Notes under the pieces: generated by a model
Told to the model about the DNA's origin: nothing
Seen by the model: only the letters and a program-made list of their open reading frames with translations
Database searches by the model: none
Shown here: positions 43,587-51,633 of the stretch, piece by piece
How positions within the stretch are numbered: the first letter of the stretch is position 1
How the letters are laid out: each line of letters starts with the position of its first letter
Position numbers and translations under genes: made by a program
Origin: Pegethrix bostrychoides GSE-TBD4-15B
GTDB taxonomy: Bacteria; Cyanobacteriota; Cyanobacteriia; Elainellales; Elainellaceae
DNA: 64,000 nucleotides
Direction: 5' to 3'
NCBI GenBank assembly: GCA_019359155.1
Contig: JAHHHV010000002.1
Span: 1 to 64,000 of the forward strand

Positions 43587-45578
43587 ATGGCGACGACAAG
43601 ACTGCCGGATGACTCAACTGCGGGCGCTCGTAATCTCGGAACACTAGATCGGCGCAGAAGGATCAGAGGCTCCTTGAGTATTAGTAGTAGGGTGCTCGAT
43701 CTAGATGATTTCTTCAAGTTCAACGTTGCCTCTAATGAAACGAATGTTGTTCTAGCGCTGAGAAATTTACAAGCCAATGCTGACCTACGTCTTTTAGATT
43801 CGGCGGGCGCTTCGATCGCATTTTCAGGCAGGCGTGGTAGAAGAAATGAGCGCATTGCCAGAACTCTGGAGGCTGGAGAATATTTTATTCAGGTGAGCCA
43901 AGATGGAGTTAACACGCGCTATACCCTAGTAGCAACCCCGCTTGATGCGTTGGGACGACCCGTTGATCCAGGCAATGGCGGGGGCGGTGATTTTCCACCT
44001 CCAATCACACCTAGTCGTGATCCGGGCAGCATTCCAGCCACAGCCTTTGATACCGGAGTTCTGGTTGGCAGCACAGCTTACAGAAACACGTTGTCTAACA
44101 CCGATACAGCTGATTTTTACAGCTTTACGCTGAACCAAAGCAGTCAGTTTCGGCTCTTGACCAACAGTGTAGAAGGTGGTGATGTCGAAACTAGTCTGGT
44201 CTACGATATCAACGGTAATCAGATTGTAGATGGTCAGGACGTGCTGCAAACTGGCTCAATTATAAACAAAGCGCTGGGCGCAGGCACTTACTTTATCGGC
44301 GTTACCCCAACTACGATTACAGCCGACGAGGTCAGCTACACGCTGCAATTTCGACAAACGACGATCACTGGCCTCAACCCAACTGCTGATCCGCCGCTGG
44401 GCTTGGGTGGCGCAACCGACTTGGGAGTGGTTGTAGGTTCATTGTCACGGCAGCAGATTGTCAGCACGTCTGATGTGTCCAATCCTGCGCTTGTAGGAAC
44501 TTTCGACTCGACGGATATTTACAAGTTCACGCTCACCTCTGAAGCTAGTAACTTCTCGGCATTGGTAAATACAACCCAGACGACAGGCGACCTCACCTTC
44601 TCGCTGATCTACGACGAAAACGGCAACGGTATCGCCAATCCAGGTGTAATTAACGACCAGGGCTTTGTAATCCTTGGAGATTTCCCTGGAGGCGCATTTA
44701 CAGGGAGCAGCGAAGGCGGCTCAGCTCTGGCAATCAACAAGACGCTGGGAGCAGGAACCTATTTCTTGGCCGTAACCCAGAAAGCTGTAACTGAAAATAC
44801 AACCTACAGCCTTGACTTGTTTGTCAATAATACAATCACTGGACTGAGTGCAGTCGGTGATCCGGCCAATGGTAGTATTAGCACTGCGTTTAATGTGGGC
44901 GTATTGACGCAAAACGTTAGCTTTAAGCAGTTTGTCGGCATCACTGATCCGGTCGATGTCTACACCTTTACGGTTGATCAACCGCGCAATGTCATCATCC
45001 GGTACAACGGTACACCAGAGCTAGCTGGGATTCGGTTTGGTCGAGATTATGACGGTAACGGCATTTTAGACCCGTATGAGGATCTCAATGACAACCGCAT
45101 CCTTGACCCAGGTGAAGGCCGCAGTGGTCCCGGTGGTACCTTCTTTCCATTTACTGAAGATGTGAACGGAAATGGTGGACTTGATCCCGGTGAAGACAGG
45201 AACGGCAACGGGAGATTAGATCTCACAGGAGACGACACCAACGGGAACGGTGTCTTCGACCCACCCGAAGATATCAACGGCAATGGCTTGTTAGACCGGG
45301 ACGTGTTTGCGCCCGATCTAGTTAACGACCCCGCTTACTCTCCGTTGCCGCCCTTCTTTGACCAAGAGGCCGCATTTGACAATACGATTGACACTTTCTT
45401 GACACCTGGAATCGCAACCGATATCTATGTCAATTTGCCCTACCGAGGGATCTTGCCAACTGGCACCTATGTTGTAGAGATTAACCGTCAAACAATTCAA
45501 ACCGATCTGGGAGATGGATTGGCTCGATATGGTGGGGCCAACATCATCTACAACCTGTCGTTCATTCTAGATCCCTAG
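43587..45578 (+). CDS. PPC-domain protein with calcium-binding repeat region
   Basis: The 663-residue protein has four regions of the bacterial pre-peptidase C-terminal (PPC) type beta domain (about 20-115, 150-255, 275-415 and 430-480), each with a DTADFYSFTL / DSTDIYKFTL / DPVDVYTFTV-like strand and an AGTYFIGVTP / AGTYFLAVTQ-like strand. Residues ~490-575 hold six D-x-N/D-x-N/D-G-x-L/I-D calcium loops (DGNGILDP, NDNRILDP, NGNGGLDP, NGNGRLDL, NGNGVFDP, NGNGLLDR). No signal peptide is seen, so if it is exported it would need a signal-less route such as type I secretion. It is followed by a strong terminator. Confidence 0.82.
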   Translation: MATTRLPDDSTAGARNLGTLDRRRRIRGSLSISSRVLDLDDFFKFNVASNETNVVLALRNLQANADLRLLDSAGASIAFSGRRGRRNERIARTLEAGEYFIQVSQDGVNTRYTLVATPLDALGRPVDPGNGGGGDFPPPITPSRDPGSIPATAFDTGVLVGSTAYRNTLSNTDTADFYSFTLNQSSQFRLLTNSVEGGDVETSLVYDINGNQIVDGQDVLQTGSIINKALGAGTYFIGVTPTTITADEVSYTLQFRQTTITGLNPTADPPLGLGGATDLGVVVGSLSRQQIVSTSDVSNPALVGTFDSTDIYKFTLTSEASNFSALVNTTQTTGDLTFSLIYDENGNGIANPGVINDQGFVILGDFPGGAFTGSSEGGSALAINKTLGAGTYFLAVTQKAVTENTTYSLDLFVNNTITGLSAVGDPANGSISTAFNVGVLTQNVSFKQFVGITDPVDVYTFTVDQPRNVIIRYNGTPELAGIRFGRDYDGNGILDPYEDLNDNRILDPGEGRSGPGGTFFPFTEDVNGNGGLDPGEDRNGNGRLDLTGDDTNGNGVFDPPEDINGNGLLDRDVFAPDLVNDPAYSPLPPFFDQEAAFDNTIDTFLTPGIATDIYVNLPYRGILPTGTYVVEINRQTIQTDLGDGLARYGGANIIYNLSFILDP

Positions 45579-45998
45579 TCCAATATCTCAGGCAGTTAGC
45601 CTAAAATAAAGGCGAGGAAGATTAGCTCTCCCTCGCCTTTATTAGTGTGACAATTTAGCGTAACCGCTTCGGATCAGGAATCCAGCCCTCAACTTGCAGT
45701 TGAGTTTGCATAACCATTACAGAATCAAAACAACCAAAAATCTCAGATCCAGATCGCATAGTCAGACTCTCAGCACCCTCAACCCTGAACAGGTCGAGCA
45801 TTTCCAGGCTTGATATTACTCACGGCTACGGCTGGCCGGGAAACTTTAGCGCTGAAGCGAAATCTGGATGGAACAACACTTACATACAGAATACACTGAA
45901 ACCTCGTGAACCTCCCATAGCCCTCACCCAGAATCTCTCTCCCGGAATAGCCAAGGGTTCGATAAAATTCTTAAATATCCCAATTCACCCCGAATCCC
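45579..45998. other. Intergenic region before ileS
   Basis: The 420 bases hold the terminator of the PPC-domain gene (45605-45643). The rest is the presumed ileS promoter and leader. No T-box, tRNA or small ORF of known family was seen. Confidence 0.5.
45605..45643 (+). terminator. Terminator of the PPC-domain gene
   Basis: A perfect 13-bp stem aataaaggcgagg / cctcgcctttatt with a 13-base loop lies 27 bases past the stop. The A/T-rich foot of the stem replaces a separate T run, and it could act in both directions. Confidence 0.8.
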
Positions 45999-48935
45999 GT
46001 GACCCGAACAGAACCCGGAAGCTACAAAGATACCGTCAATCTGCCCCAGACCCAATTTGACATGCGCGCCAACGCCGCCAAACGCGAGCCAGAGCTGCAA
46101 CAATTTTGGGCTGAGCATCAGATTTACCAGCAGCTATCTGAGCAAAATCCGGGCGAGCCGTTCATTTTGCACGATGGCCCGCCCTACGCCAATGGGGCGC
46201 TGCATATGGGGCACACGCTCAACAAAGTGCTCAAAGATATCATTAACAAGTACCAGATCCTGAAAGGCCGCAAGGTGCGCTACGTGCCGGGATGGGACTG
46301 CCACGGCCTGCCGATTGAGCTGAAGGTGCTGCAAGCCATGTCGGCAGAAGAGCGCCAGAGCCTCACGCCCTTGGAGCTACGCCAGCGCGCCAAAGCCTGG
46401 GCGCAAGGACAGGCCGAGCAGCAGTCCGAGAGCTTCCAGAAGCTGGGGATTTGGGGCAACTGGCAGCATCCCTACCTGACGATGCAGCCGGAATACGAAG
46501 CCGCCCAGATTCGCGTGTTTGGTCAGATGGCGCTCAAGGGCTATATCTACCGAGGCTTTAAGCCCGTTTACTGGAGTCCTAGCTCTCGCACGGCACTGGC
46601 TGAGGCCGAGTTGGAATATCCCGATAAGCATATCTCGCGCAGCATCTACGTCGGCTTTCCGGTCACAGAACTGCCGGATTCTGCCGCCGCCTTTCGCCCC
46701 TATGCCGAGGGTCTGGGCGTAGCGATTTGGACAACAACTCCCTGGACGATTCCGGCCAACTTGGGCGTGGCGGTCAATCCAGAGCTGAGCTATGTCGTGG
46801 TGGAAGTGGCAGGCGACGCGCCCTATCGCTATTTGATCGTGGCCAAAGATCTGGTGGCGGCGCTCTCGGCCAAGCTAGAAACCGAGCTGATGGTGCGCGC
46901 TGAGCTGATGGGCAAAGCGCTGGAGCATACTGCCTATCGACATCCGCTGTTTGAGCGCCGCAGCGAGATTTTAATTGGCGGCGACTATGTCACCACCGAG
47001 TCGGGGACAGGGCTGGTGCATACGGCTCCGGGGCACGGCATGGATGACTTTGCAGTAGGCAAGCGGTATGGGTTGCCGGTGCTAGCTCCGGTGGATGACG
47101 CCGGGGTGTTTACGGCTGAGGCAGGACAGTTTGCCGGACTGCCGACCGTGGATGAGGTGACGGTGGAAAAAGGCAAGCCCAAGTTTAAGCTGAGTGCCGG
47201 AAATGCAGCGGTGATTCAGGCCCTAGAAGCTGCCGGAGCCTTGCTGAAGCAAGAGTCCTACGACCACCGCTATCCCTACGACTGGCGCACCAAGCAGCCC
47301 GTCATGTTCCGCGCCACCGAGCAGTGGTTTGCCTCAGTGGACGGCTTCCGCGAGCAGGCGATGCAGGCCATTTCTGAGGTGAAGTGGATTCCGGCACAGG
47401 GCGAAAACCGGATCACGGCGATGGTTTCGGAGCGTGCCGACTGGTGCATCTCGCGGCAGCGAACTTGGGGCGTGCCGATCCCGGTATTCTACGACGAAGC
47501 CACCCATGAGCCGCTGCTGAACGCCGAGACGATTGACCATATCGAAGCGCTGTTTGCCGCTAGAGGCTCCGATGCCTGGTGGGAGCTATCGGTGGCAGAG
47601 CTGCTGCCCGAAGCCTACCGCAACAATGGCCGTCAGTATCGCAAAGGCACCGACACGATGGATGTCTGGTTTGACTCCGGCTCGTCCTGGGCGGCGGTGG
47701 TCGAGCAACGTCCGGCCTTGCGCTATCCGGCTGACCTGTATTTGGAAGGCTCTGACCAGCATCGAGGCTGGTTTCAGTCGAGTCTGCTGACCAGCGTCGC
47801 GGTACATGGACATGCGCCCTATAAATCGGTGCTGACGCATGGCTTCACGGTGGATGAAGACGGCAACAAGATGAGCAAGTCGCTGGGCAACGGCATCGAC
47901 CCGCTGCTGGTGATCGAAGGCGGCAACCTGAAGCTGAAGGGCAAAACCGCAGTGTTGCCTGCCTATGGCGCGGACGTGCTGCGGCTCTGGGTTTCGTCGG
48001 TGGACTACTCCAAAGACGTGCCGCTGAGCCTGAATATCCTGAAGCAGATCAACGAGATTCGCGGCAAGATCCGCAATACGGCGCGGTTTTTGCTGGGCAA
48101 CCTGCATGACTTTGATCCGGCAACGCAGGCTGTGCCCTACGCCGAGCTGCCCGAACTGGATCGCTATATGCTGCACCGGATTAGCGAAGTCTTTGCCGAA
48201 GCCACGGATGCCTTTGAAACCTACCAGTTCTTCCGCTTCTTCCAAACCATTCAAAATTTCTGCGTCGTTGATCTCTCTAACTTTTACCTGGATATCGCCA
48301 AAGATCGGCTCTACATTAGCGCTCCAGATGCAGCCCGTCGGCGTAGCTGTCAGACAGTGCTGGCGATTGCGCTGGAAAGCCTGACTCGCGCCATTGCCCC
48401 GGTGCTGTCGCATTTGGCTGAAGATATCTGGCAGTATTTGCCCTATAAAACGCCCTATCAGTCGGTATTTGAAGCGGGCTGGGTGCAGATTAACTCAAGC
48501 TGGCAGCAGCCGCAGATGGCTCAAACCTGGCAGCAGCTCCGCCAGATTCGAGATGCGGTGAATCAGGTGTTAGAAAAAGCCCGCACCGCCAAAGATATTG
48601 GCTCGTCGCTGGAGGCAAAAGTGCTGCTTTACGTCACCGATGCGGAACTGCGGCAGCGCTTGCAGGCAATCAACCCGGCTGATAGTTTGAGCGGCAACGG
48701 CGTGGACGAACTGCGCTACCTGCTGCTGGCCTCGCAGGTGGAGGTGCTGGAAACCCCGGACGCGCTAGCGGGGCTGAAATATCAGTCGCAGGCAGATGCA
48801 CTGGGCGTGGGCGTAACCGACGCATCGGGCAAAAAGTGCGACCGCTGCTGGAACTACTCAACGCAGGTGGGCGAATCAACCGAGCAGTCGCTCATCTGCG
48901 AGCGCTGCGTGGCGGCACTAGAAGGACAGTTCTGA
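45999..48935 (+). CDS. ileS: Isoleucyl-tRNA synthetase
   Basis: IleRS charges tRNA-Ile. The 978-residue product has the class I HIGH-type motif GPPYANGALHMGHTLNK, the editing (CP1) domain with TTTPWTIPANLGVAV and ESGTGLVHTAPGHG, the KMSKS motif in NKMSKSLGNG, the anticodon-binding domain and a C-terminal zinc motif KKCDRCWNYSTQVG...LICERC. The start is a GTG at 45999 (VTRTEPGSYKDTVNLPQTQFD); homologues begin close to this point, so an alternative slightly downstream is possible. It stands alone, rightward. Confidence 0.96.
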   Translation: MTRTEPGSYKDTVNLPQTQFDMRANAAKREPELQQFWAEHQIYQQLSEQNPGEPFILHDGPPYANGALHMGHTLNKVLKDIINKYQILKGRKVRYVPGWDCHGLPIELKVLQAMSAEERQSLTPLELRQRAKAWAQGQAEQQSESFQKLGIWGNWQHPYLTMQPEYEAAQIRVFGQMALKGYIYRGFKPVYWSPSSRTALAEAELEYPDKHISRSIYVGFPVTELPDSAAAFRPYAEGLGVAIWTTTPWTIPANLGVAVNPELSYVVVEVAGDAPYRYLIVAKDLVAALSAKLETELMVRAELMGKALEHTAYRHPLFERRSEILIGGDYVTTESGTGLVHTAPGHGMDDFAVGKRYGLPVLAPVDDAGVFTAEAGQFAGLPTVDEVTVEKGKPKFKLSAGNAAVIQALEAAGALLKQESYDHRYPYDWRTKQPVMFRATEQWFASVDGFREQAMQAISEVKWIPAQGENRITAMVSERADWCISRQRTWGVPIPVFYDEATHEPLLNAETIDHIEALFAARGSDAWWELSVAELLPEAYRNNGRQYRKGTDTMDVWFDSGSSWAAVVEQRPALRYPADLYLEGSDQHRGWFQSSLLTSVAVHGHAPYKSVLTHGFTVDEDGNKMSKSLGNGIDPLLVIEGGNLKLKGKTAVLPAYGADVLRLWVSSVDYSKDVPLSLNILKQINEIRGKIRNTARFLLGNLHDFDPATQAVPYAELPELDRYMLHRISEVFAEATDAFETYQFFRFFQTIQNFCVVDLSNFYLDIAKDRLYISAPDAARRRSCQTVLAIALESLTRAIAPVLSHLAEDIWQYLPYKTPYQSVFEAGWVQINSSWQQPQMAQTWQQLRQIRDAVNQVLEKARTAKDIGSSLEAKVLLYVTDAELRQRLQAINPADSLSGNGVDELRYLLLASQVEVLETPDALAGLKYQSQADALGVGVTDASGKKCDRCWNYSTQVGESTEQSLICERCVAALEGQF

Positions 48936-48958
48936 CGGGAGTTCTACCAGCCCAGCAT

Positions 48959-48996
48959 GGTTAACTGGTAAGCAATAGGTTAACTGATAAGCAATA
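48959..48996. repeat. Tandem repeat, 19 bp x2
   Basis: Two copies of a 19-bp unit, ggttaactggtaagcaata and ggttaactgataagcaata, differ at one base. They lie between ileS and exbD, just before the exbD start. Confidence 0.85.
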
Positions 48997-49016
48997 GCCA
49001 ATAGAGATACATAGCT

Positions 49017-49427
49017 ATGAACTTTAAGCGCAGTTCGAGAAGGTCGAAGATTCCAGACGTGAATCTGGTGCCGATGCTAGACGTGCTGATGGTGGTGCTG
49101 ACTTTTTTCATTATTGTCTCCATGACGCTGACTTTACAGCAGGGCGTAGAGATCGATCTGCCCTCTGACGACGCTTCGCCTAGCCCTGAAGCAGAACCGC
49201 CTAAAGTGGCGATCATTAAGCTTGACTCGCAAGGCCAAGCCCAGTTTGACGACAAGCCTGCCGAAACCTCTGCTCTCACTGCCCAAGTCAAGGCATTCTT
49301 GGCCGAAAACCCTAAGGGCAACGTCGTGCTACAACCCTCGGAACAGCTGCCCTACGACCAGGTGGTAACGCTGCTAGGCGATTTGAAGCAGGCGGGTGGG
49401 GAGCGGGTGTCGTTGGCTATTGAGTAG
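49017..49427 (+). CDS. exbD: ExbD/TolR-family biopolymer transport protein
   Basis: The 136-residue protein has the family layout: a short basic N-terminus (RSSRRSKIPDVNLVPMLDVLMVVLTFFIIV) with the essential membrane Asp in PMLDVLMV, one membrane helix, and a periplasmic domain with KLDSQGQAQFDDKP and VVLQPSEQLPYDQVVTLLGDL. It would work with an ExbB/TolQ proton channel to energise outer-membrane transport. No exbB or tonB is in the window. It lies 81 bases downstream of ileS. Confidence 0.88.
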   Translation: MNFKRSSRRSKIPDVNLVPMLDVLMVVLTFFIIVSMTLTLQQGVEIDLPSDDASPSPEAEPPKVAIIKLDSQGQAQFDDKPAETSALTAQVKAFLAENPKGNVVLQPSEQLPYDQVVTLLGDLKQAGGERVSLAIE

Positions 49428-49451
49428 TGAGCAGATTCAGCGTCAATCCAG

Positions 49452-49799
49452 CTAGCGATTCGAGAACGCAATCAGCAGGCTGACTGTCCCCAAGCCCGCC
49501 AAGATCCACCAGCCCTCGTTGCCCTTGAATCGCAGCCCGGTTGATCGATGGCGGCGCGGTGGCGCGACAGCGACAGCATTCACGTCCTGATAGAGCGTAC
49601 ATTCTTTGGCGTAGGGGCGCTGCGGATAGTTGCAGGTGTTGTCGGCTTCGTAGGTACAGCTTTGGCAGAGGTAGGCTTTGCCCTCGGCGCGATAGAGCGG
49701 AATGCCGGGATGTCCGTGGGCTTTGAGCGGCGTGCGGCAGAAAGGGCAGACAATTGCCTGAGAGTCAACAGATTGGTGGCAGGTGGGACAGGTAGGCAT
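49452..49799 (-). CDS. Cyanobacterial zinc-ribbon protein, membrane-anchored
   Basis: The 115-residue protein starts MPTCPTCHQSVDSQAIVCPFCRTPLKAHGHPGIPL, with a Cys4 ribbon, a second cysteine cluster YLCQSCTYEADNTCNYPQRPYAKECTLY (Cys-rich, with a likely metal site) and one C-terminal helix (WWILAGLGTVSLLIAF). The start at 49799 is chosen over the longer ORF because the Cys ribbon begins there and homologues I recall begin likewise. Function is unknown. It is convergent with exbD. Confidence 0.72.
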   Translation of the reverse strand: MPTCPTCHQSVDSQAIVCPFCRTPLKAHGHPGIPLYRAEGKAYLCQSCTYEADNTCNYPQRPYAKECTLYQDVNAVAVAPPRRHRSTGLRFKGNEGWWILAGLGTVSLLIAFSNR

Positions 49800-49880
49800 G
49801 ACCTGGATCTGGGAATCAGCAATTTGATCGTAGCTCAAGCTTTGCCCAGGATCTTGGCTCAAGGCTCAGCTCAGATTTTG

Positions 49881-50192
49881 CTAAACCTGCGTGCGTTTGC
49901 GAACCTGATAGCGCAGAGCCTCGACAATTTTATAGGTGGCATTGCCCATTGCCGCATTAAATTGAGCTTCGGTACGCTGAAGTTCCGCCTCTGGAATCGC
50001 CTTCCACTGCTCAAAACTCGCCCAATGCACCACCAAAACGACCTCAGAGAGATCGTCCGGGCTAATCCAGACTTCTTTGTTCAAAAATCCTGGATAGCTC
50101 GCCAGCTTTGTCGTCCAGATTTCGGCATCTTTTTGGACAAACTGTTCGCGCAGTTCGGGCTGTACTTCGATTTTGAGCCATTCAATTTCCAT
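49881..50192 (-). CDS. TIGR03792-type antibiotic-biosynthesis-monooxygenase-like protein
   Basis: The 103-residue protein starts MEIEWLKIEVQPELREQFVQKD and contains SYPGFLNKEVWISPDDLSEVVLVVHWASFEQWKAIPEAEL, the ferredoxin-like ABM fold of the TIGR03792 family. The ATG at 50192 is preferred to a longer start because the upstream residues come from a 18/19-bp tandem duplication. It is a small protein of unknown enzymatic role, maybe a heme- or quinone-related monooxygenase. Confidence 0.8.
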   Translation of the reverse strand: MEIEWLKIEVQPELREQFVQKDAEIWTTKLASYPGFLNKEVWISPDDLSEVVLVVHWASFEQWKAIPEAELQRTEAQFNAAMGNATYKIVEALRYQVRKRTQV

Positions 50193-50229
50193 TGTGGATT
50201 TTATGGGTTCTGTGGGTTTTATGGGGTTC
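50193..50229. repeat. Tandem repeat, 18/19 bp x2
   Basis: The units tgtggattttatgggttc and tgtgggttttatggggttc lie directly upstream of the TIGR03792 start. They differ by one substitution and one inserted base, and sit in the leader or promoter of that leftward gene. Confidence 0.8.
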
Positions 50230-50476
50230 ACTCATGATCATCAATTTGCGACAGGAATTCACGACAGGCGCTGAGGGCGGAGATTGCGTTGTCGGGAGTA
50301 CGGCAGTCCGACTCTTGGCTATGGCGATTAAATCAGCCAAATTTGCCAAAATAGAACTGTACGCTGGAGCCAGCCGAATCTGACTGCCCTCTGAACGCGC
50401 TAACTGCCTGCTGCGCGCTCGAAACGATCAGGTTTGTTGCTCTCTAGACAGACTATAGAGACTATAGGAATTCAAC

Positions 50477-50800
50477 ATGGACAGCAACAATTTGCTCAAG
50501 CAGCTCTTGATGGTTGGAATTGGTACGACTTCGCTGGTGGCCGAACGGCTACGGGATGTCAGCGAACAGCTCGTCAGAGATGGCAAGCTCGATCCGGAGC
50601 AGGCCGCCACCTTTGCCAATGATATTATGCAGCAGATCAAAACTGAGCAGGGCAATTGGGAAGCCCAGATGCAGCGCCAGCTCAAGAATATGCTGCAAGA
50701 GCTAGGCGTACCGCGCCAAAACGAAATGGACGAACTGCGCGGCAGAATTGATCGACTAGAGCGGCAGGTACGCGATTTAGAAAACAAGCTCTGGCGCTAG
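50477..50800 (+). CDS. Phasin-family-like small helical protein
   Basis: The 107-residue protein is nearly all alpha-helical: KQLLMVGIGTTSLVAERLRDVSEQLVRDGKLDPEQAATFANDIMQQIKTEQGNWEAQM, then a C-terminal coiled coil MDELRGRIDRLERQVRDLENKL. This matches the phasin-like cyanobacterial family. Phasins coat polyhydroxyalkanoate granules, but these short proteins also occur in strains without PHA, and no PHA gene is in the window. The function is therefore open. Confidence 0.78.
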   Translation: MDSNNLLKQLLMVGIGTTSLVAERLRDVSEQLVRDGKLDPEQAATFANDIMQQIKTEQGNWEAQMQRQLKNMLQELGVPRQNEMDELRGRIDRLERQVRDLENKLWR

Positions 50801-50950
50801 CGCTTTAGATCTATCTCAGGGTGAGCTGATGGGGCAGCGAGCCAGAAAGCAGCCCTAAAGCAGTAAACTAGAGGCTGGATTGGCATGATCCAGTTTTACG
50901 ATGATGTTTAGCCTAGATTTAGTCTAGATTCTGAATGGCAACCCGCAACA

Positions 50951-50957
50951 GGAGGAG
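50951..50957 (+). promoter_or_regulatory. Ribosome binding site deciding a TTG start
   Basis: ggaggag ends 5 bases before the TTG at 50963, the start used for the FKBP isomerase gene. This is a strong Shine-Dalgarno match and supports the non-ATG start. Confidence 0.75.
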
Positions 50958-50962
50958 CAATT

Positions 50963-51496
50963 TTGCGAGAAATTCTGATCAGTTTTGGCGTGATGATGGC
51001 TTGCGTCGTCCTGCTAGTCGTGGCTCAGTTCACGGGACGCGGTGCTGATGCAGTGGCCTCTCCCCAAACCGTCTCAGCCACCGCGCTCAACACGGTTTTA
51101 GCTCAAGCTTCCGATTCTTCTAGCCCAGGGGCATCTGACCTTATGACCGACGAAAATATTGTTACAACGCCTTCTGGACTCAAGTATATTGACCTGGTGG
51201 AAGGCACGGGTGAAATGCCCAAAACTGGCCAAACGGTTGTGGTTCACTACACTGGCACGCTCGAAGATGGCCGCAAGTTTGACAGCTCGCGGGATCGCAA
51301 CCAGCCGTTTGATTTTCCGATTGGTGCAGGTCGAGTCATTAAAGGTTGGGATGAAGGACTCAGCACCATGAAAGTGGGTGGCCAGCGCAAGCTGATTATC
51401 CCGCCTGAGTTGGGCTACGGCGCGCGCGGCGCAGGCGGCGTAATTCCGCCCAACGCGACGCTGATTTTTGACGTGGAACTGCTTGGAGTCAAGTAA
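50963..51496 (+). CDS. FKBP-type peptidyl-prolyl isomerase, exported
   Basis: The 177-residue protein has an N-terminal membrane or signal helix (about 4-23, [19 protein letters not shown]), a spacer and an FKBP domain from ~67: [60 protein letters not shown] and [29 protein letters not shown]. It catalyses prolyl isomerisation in the periplasm or lumen. The start is TTG with a strong upstream ribosome site. The spacing to the caspase gene (137 bases) holds a 15-bp x4 repeat. Confidence 0.92.
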   Translation: MREILISFGVMMACVVLLVVAQFTGRGADAVASPQTVSATALNTVLAQASDSSSPGASDLMTDENIVTTPSGLKYIDLVEGTGEMPKTGQTVVVHYTGTLEDGRKFDSSRDRNQPFDFPIGAGRVIKGWDEGLSTMKVGGQRKLIIPPELGYGARGAGGVIPPNATLIFDVELLGVK

Positions 51497-51500
51497 GTTC

Positions 51501-51560
51501 TGGGTCAACGAAATCTGGGCCAACCAGCTCTAGGCTAACCAGCTTTAGGCCAACCAAATC
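51501..51560. repeat. Tandem repeat, 15 bp x4 (degenerate)
   Basis: Four head-to-tail 15-bp units (tgggtcaacgaaatc, tgggccaaccagctc, taggctaaccagctt, taggccaaccaaatc) lie between the FKBP isomerase and caspase-FGE genes. The common core is (t)(g/a)ggcc/taacca. Confidence 0.85.
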
Positions 51561-51633
51561 AGTGCGCCGGAACCGCCCACTAGTCAGCGCATTAGGTTGA
51601 GTCGGGTTAAGCTAGAGCTGCGTTTGCTGTTGA

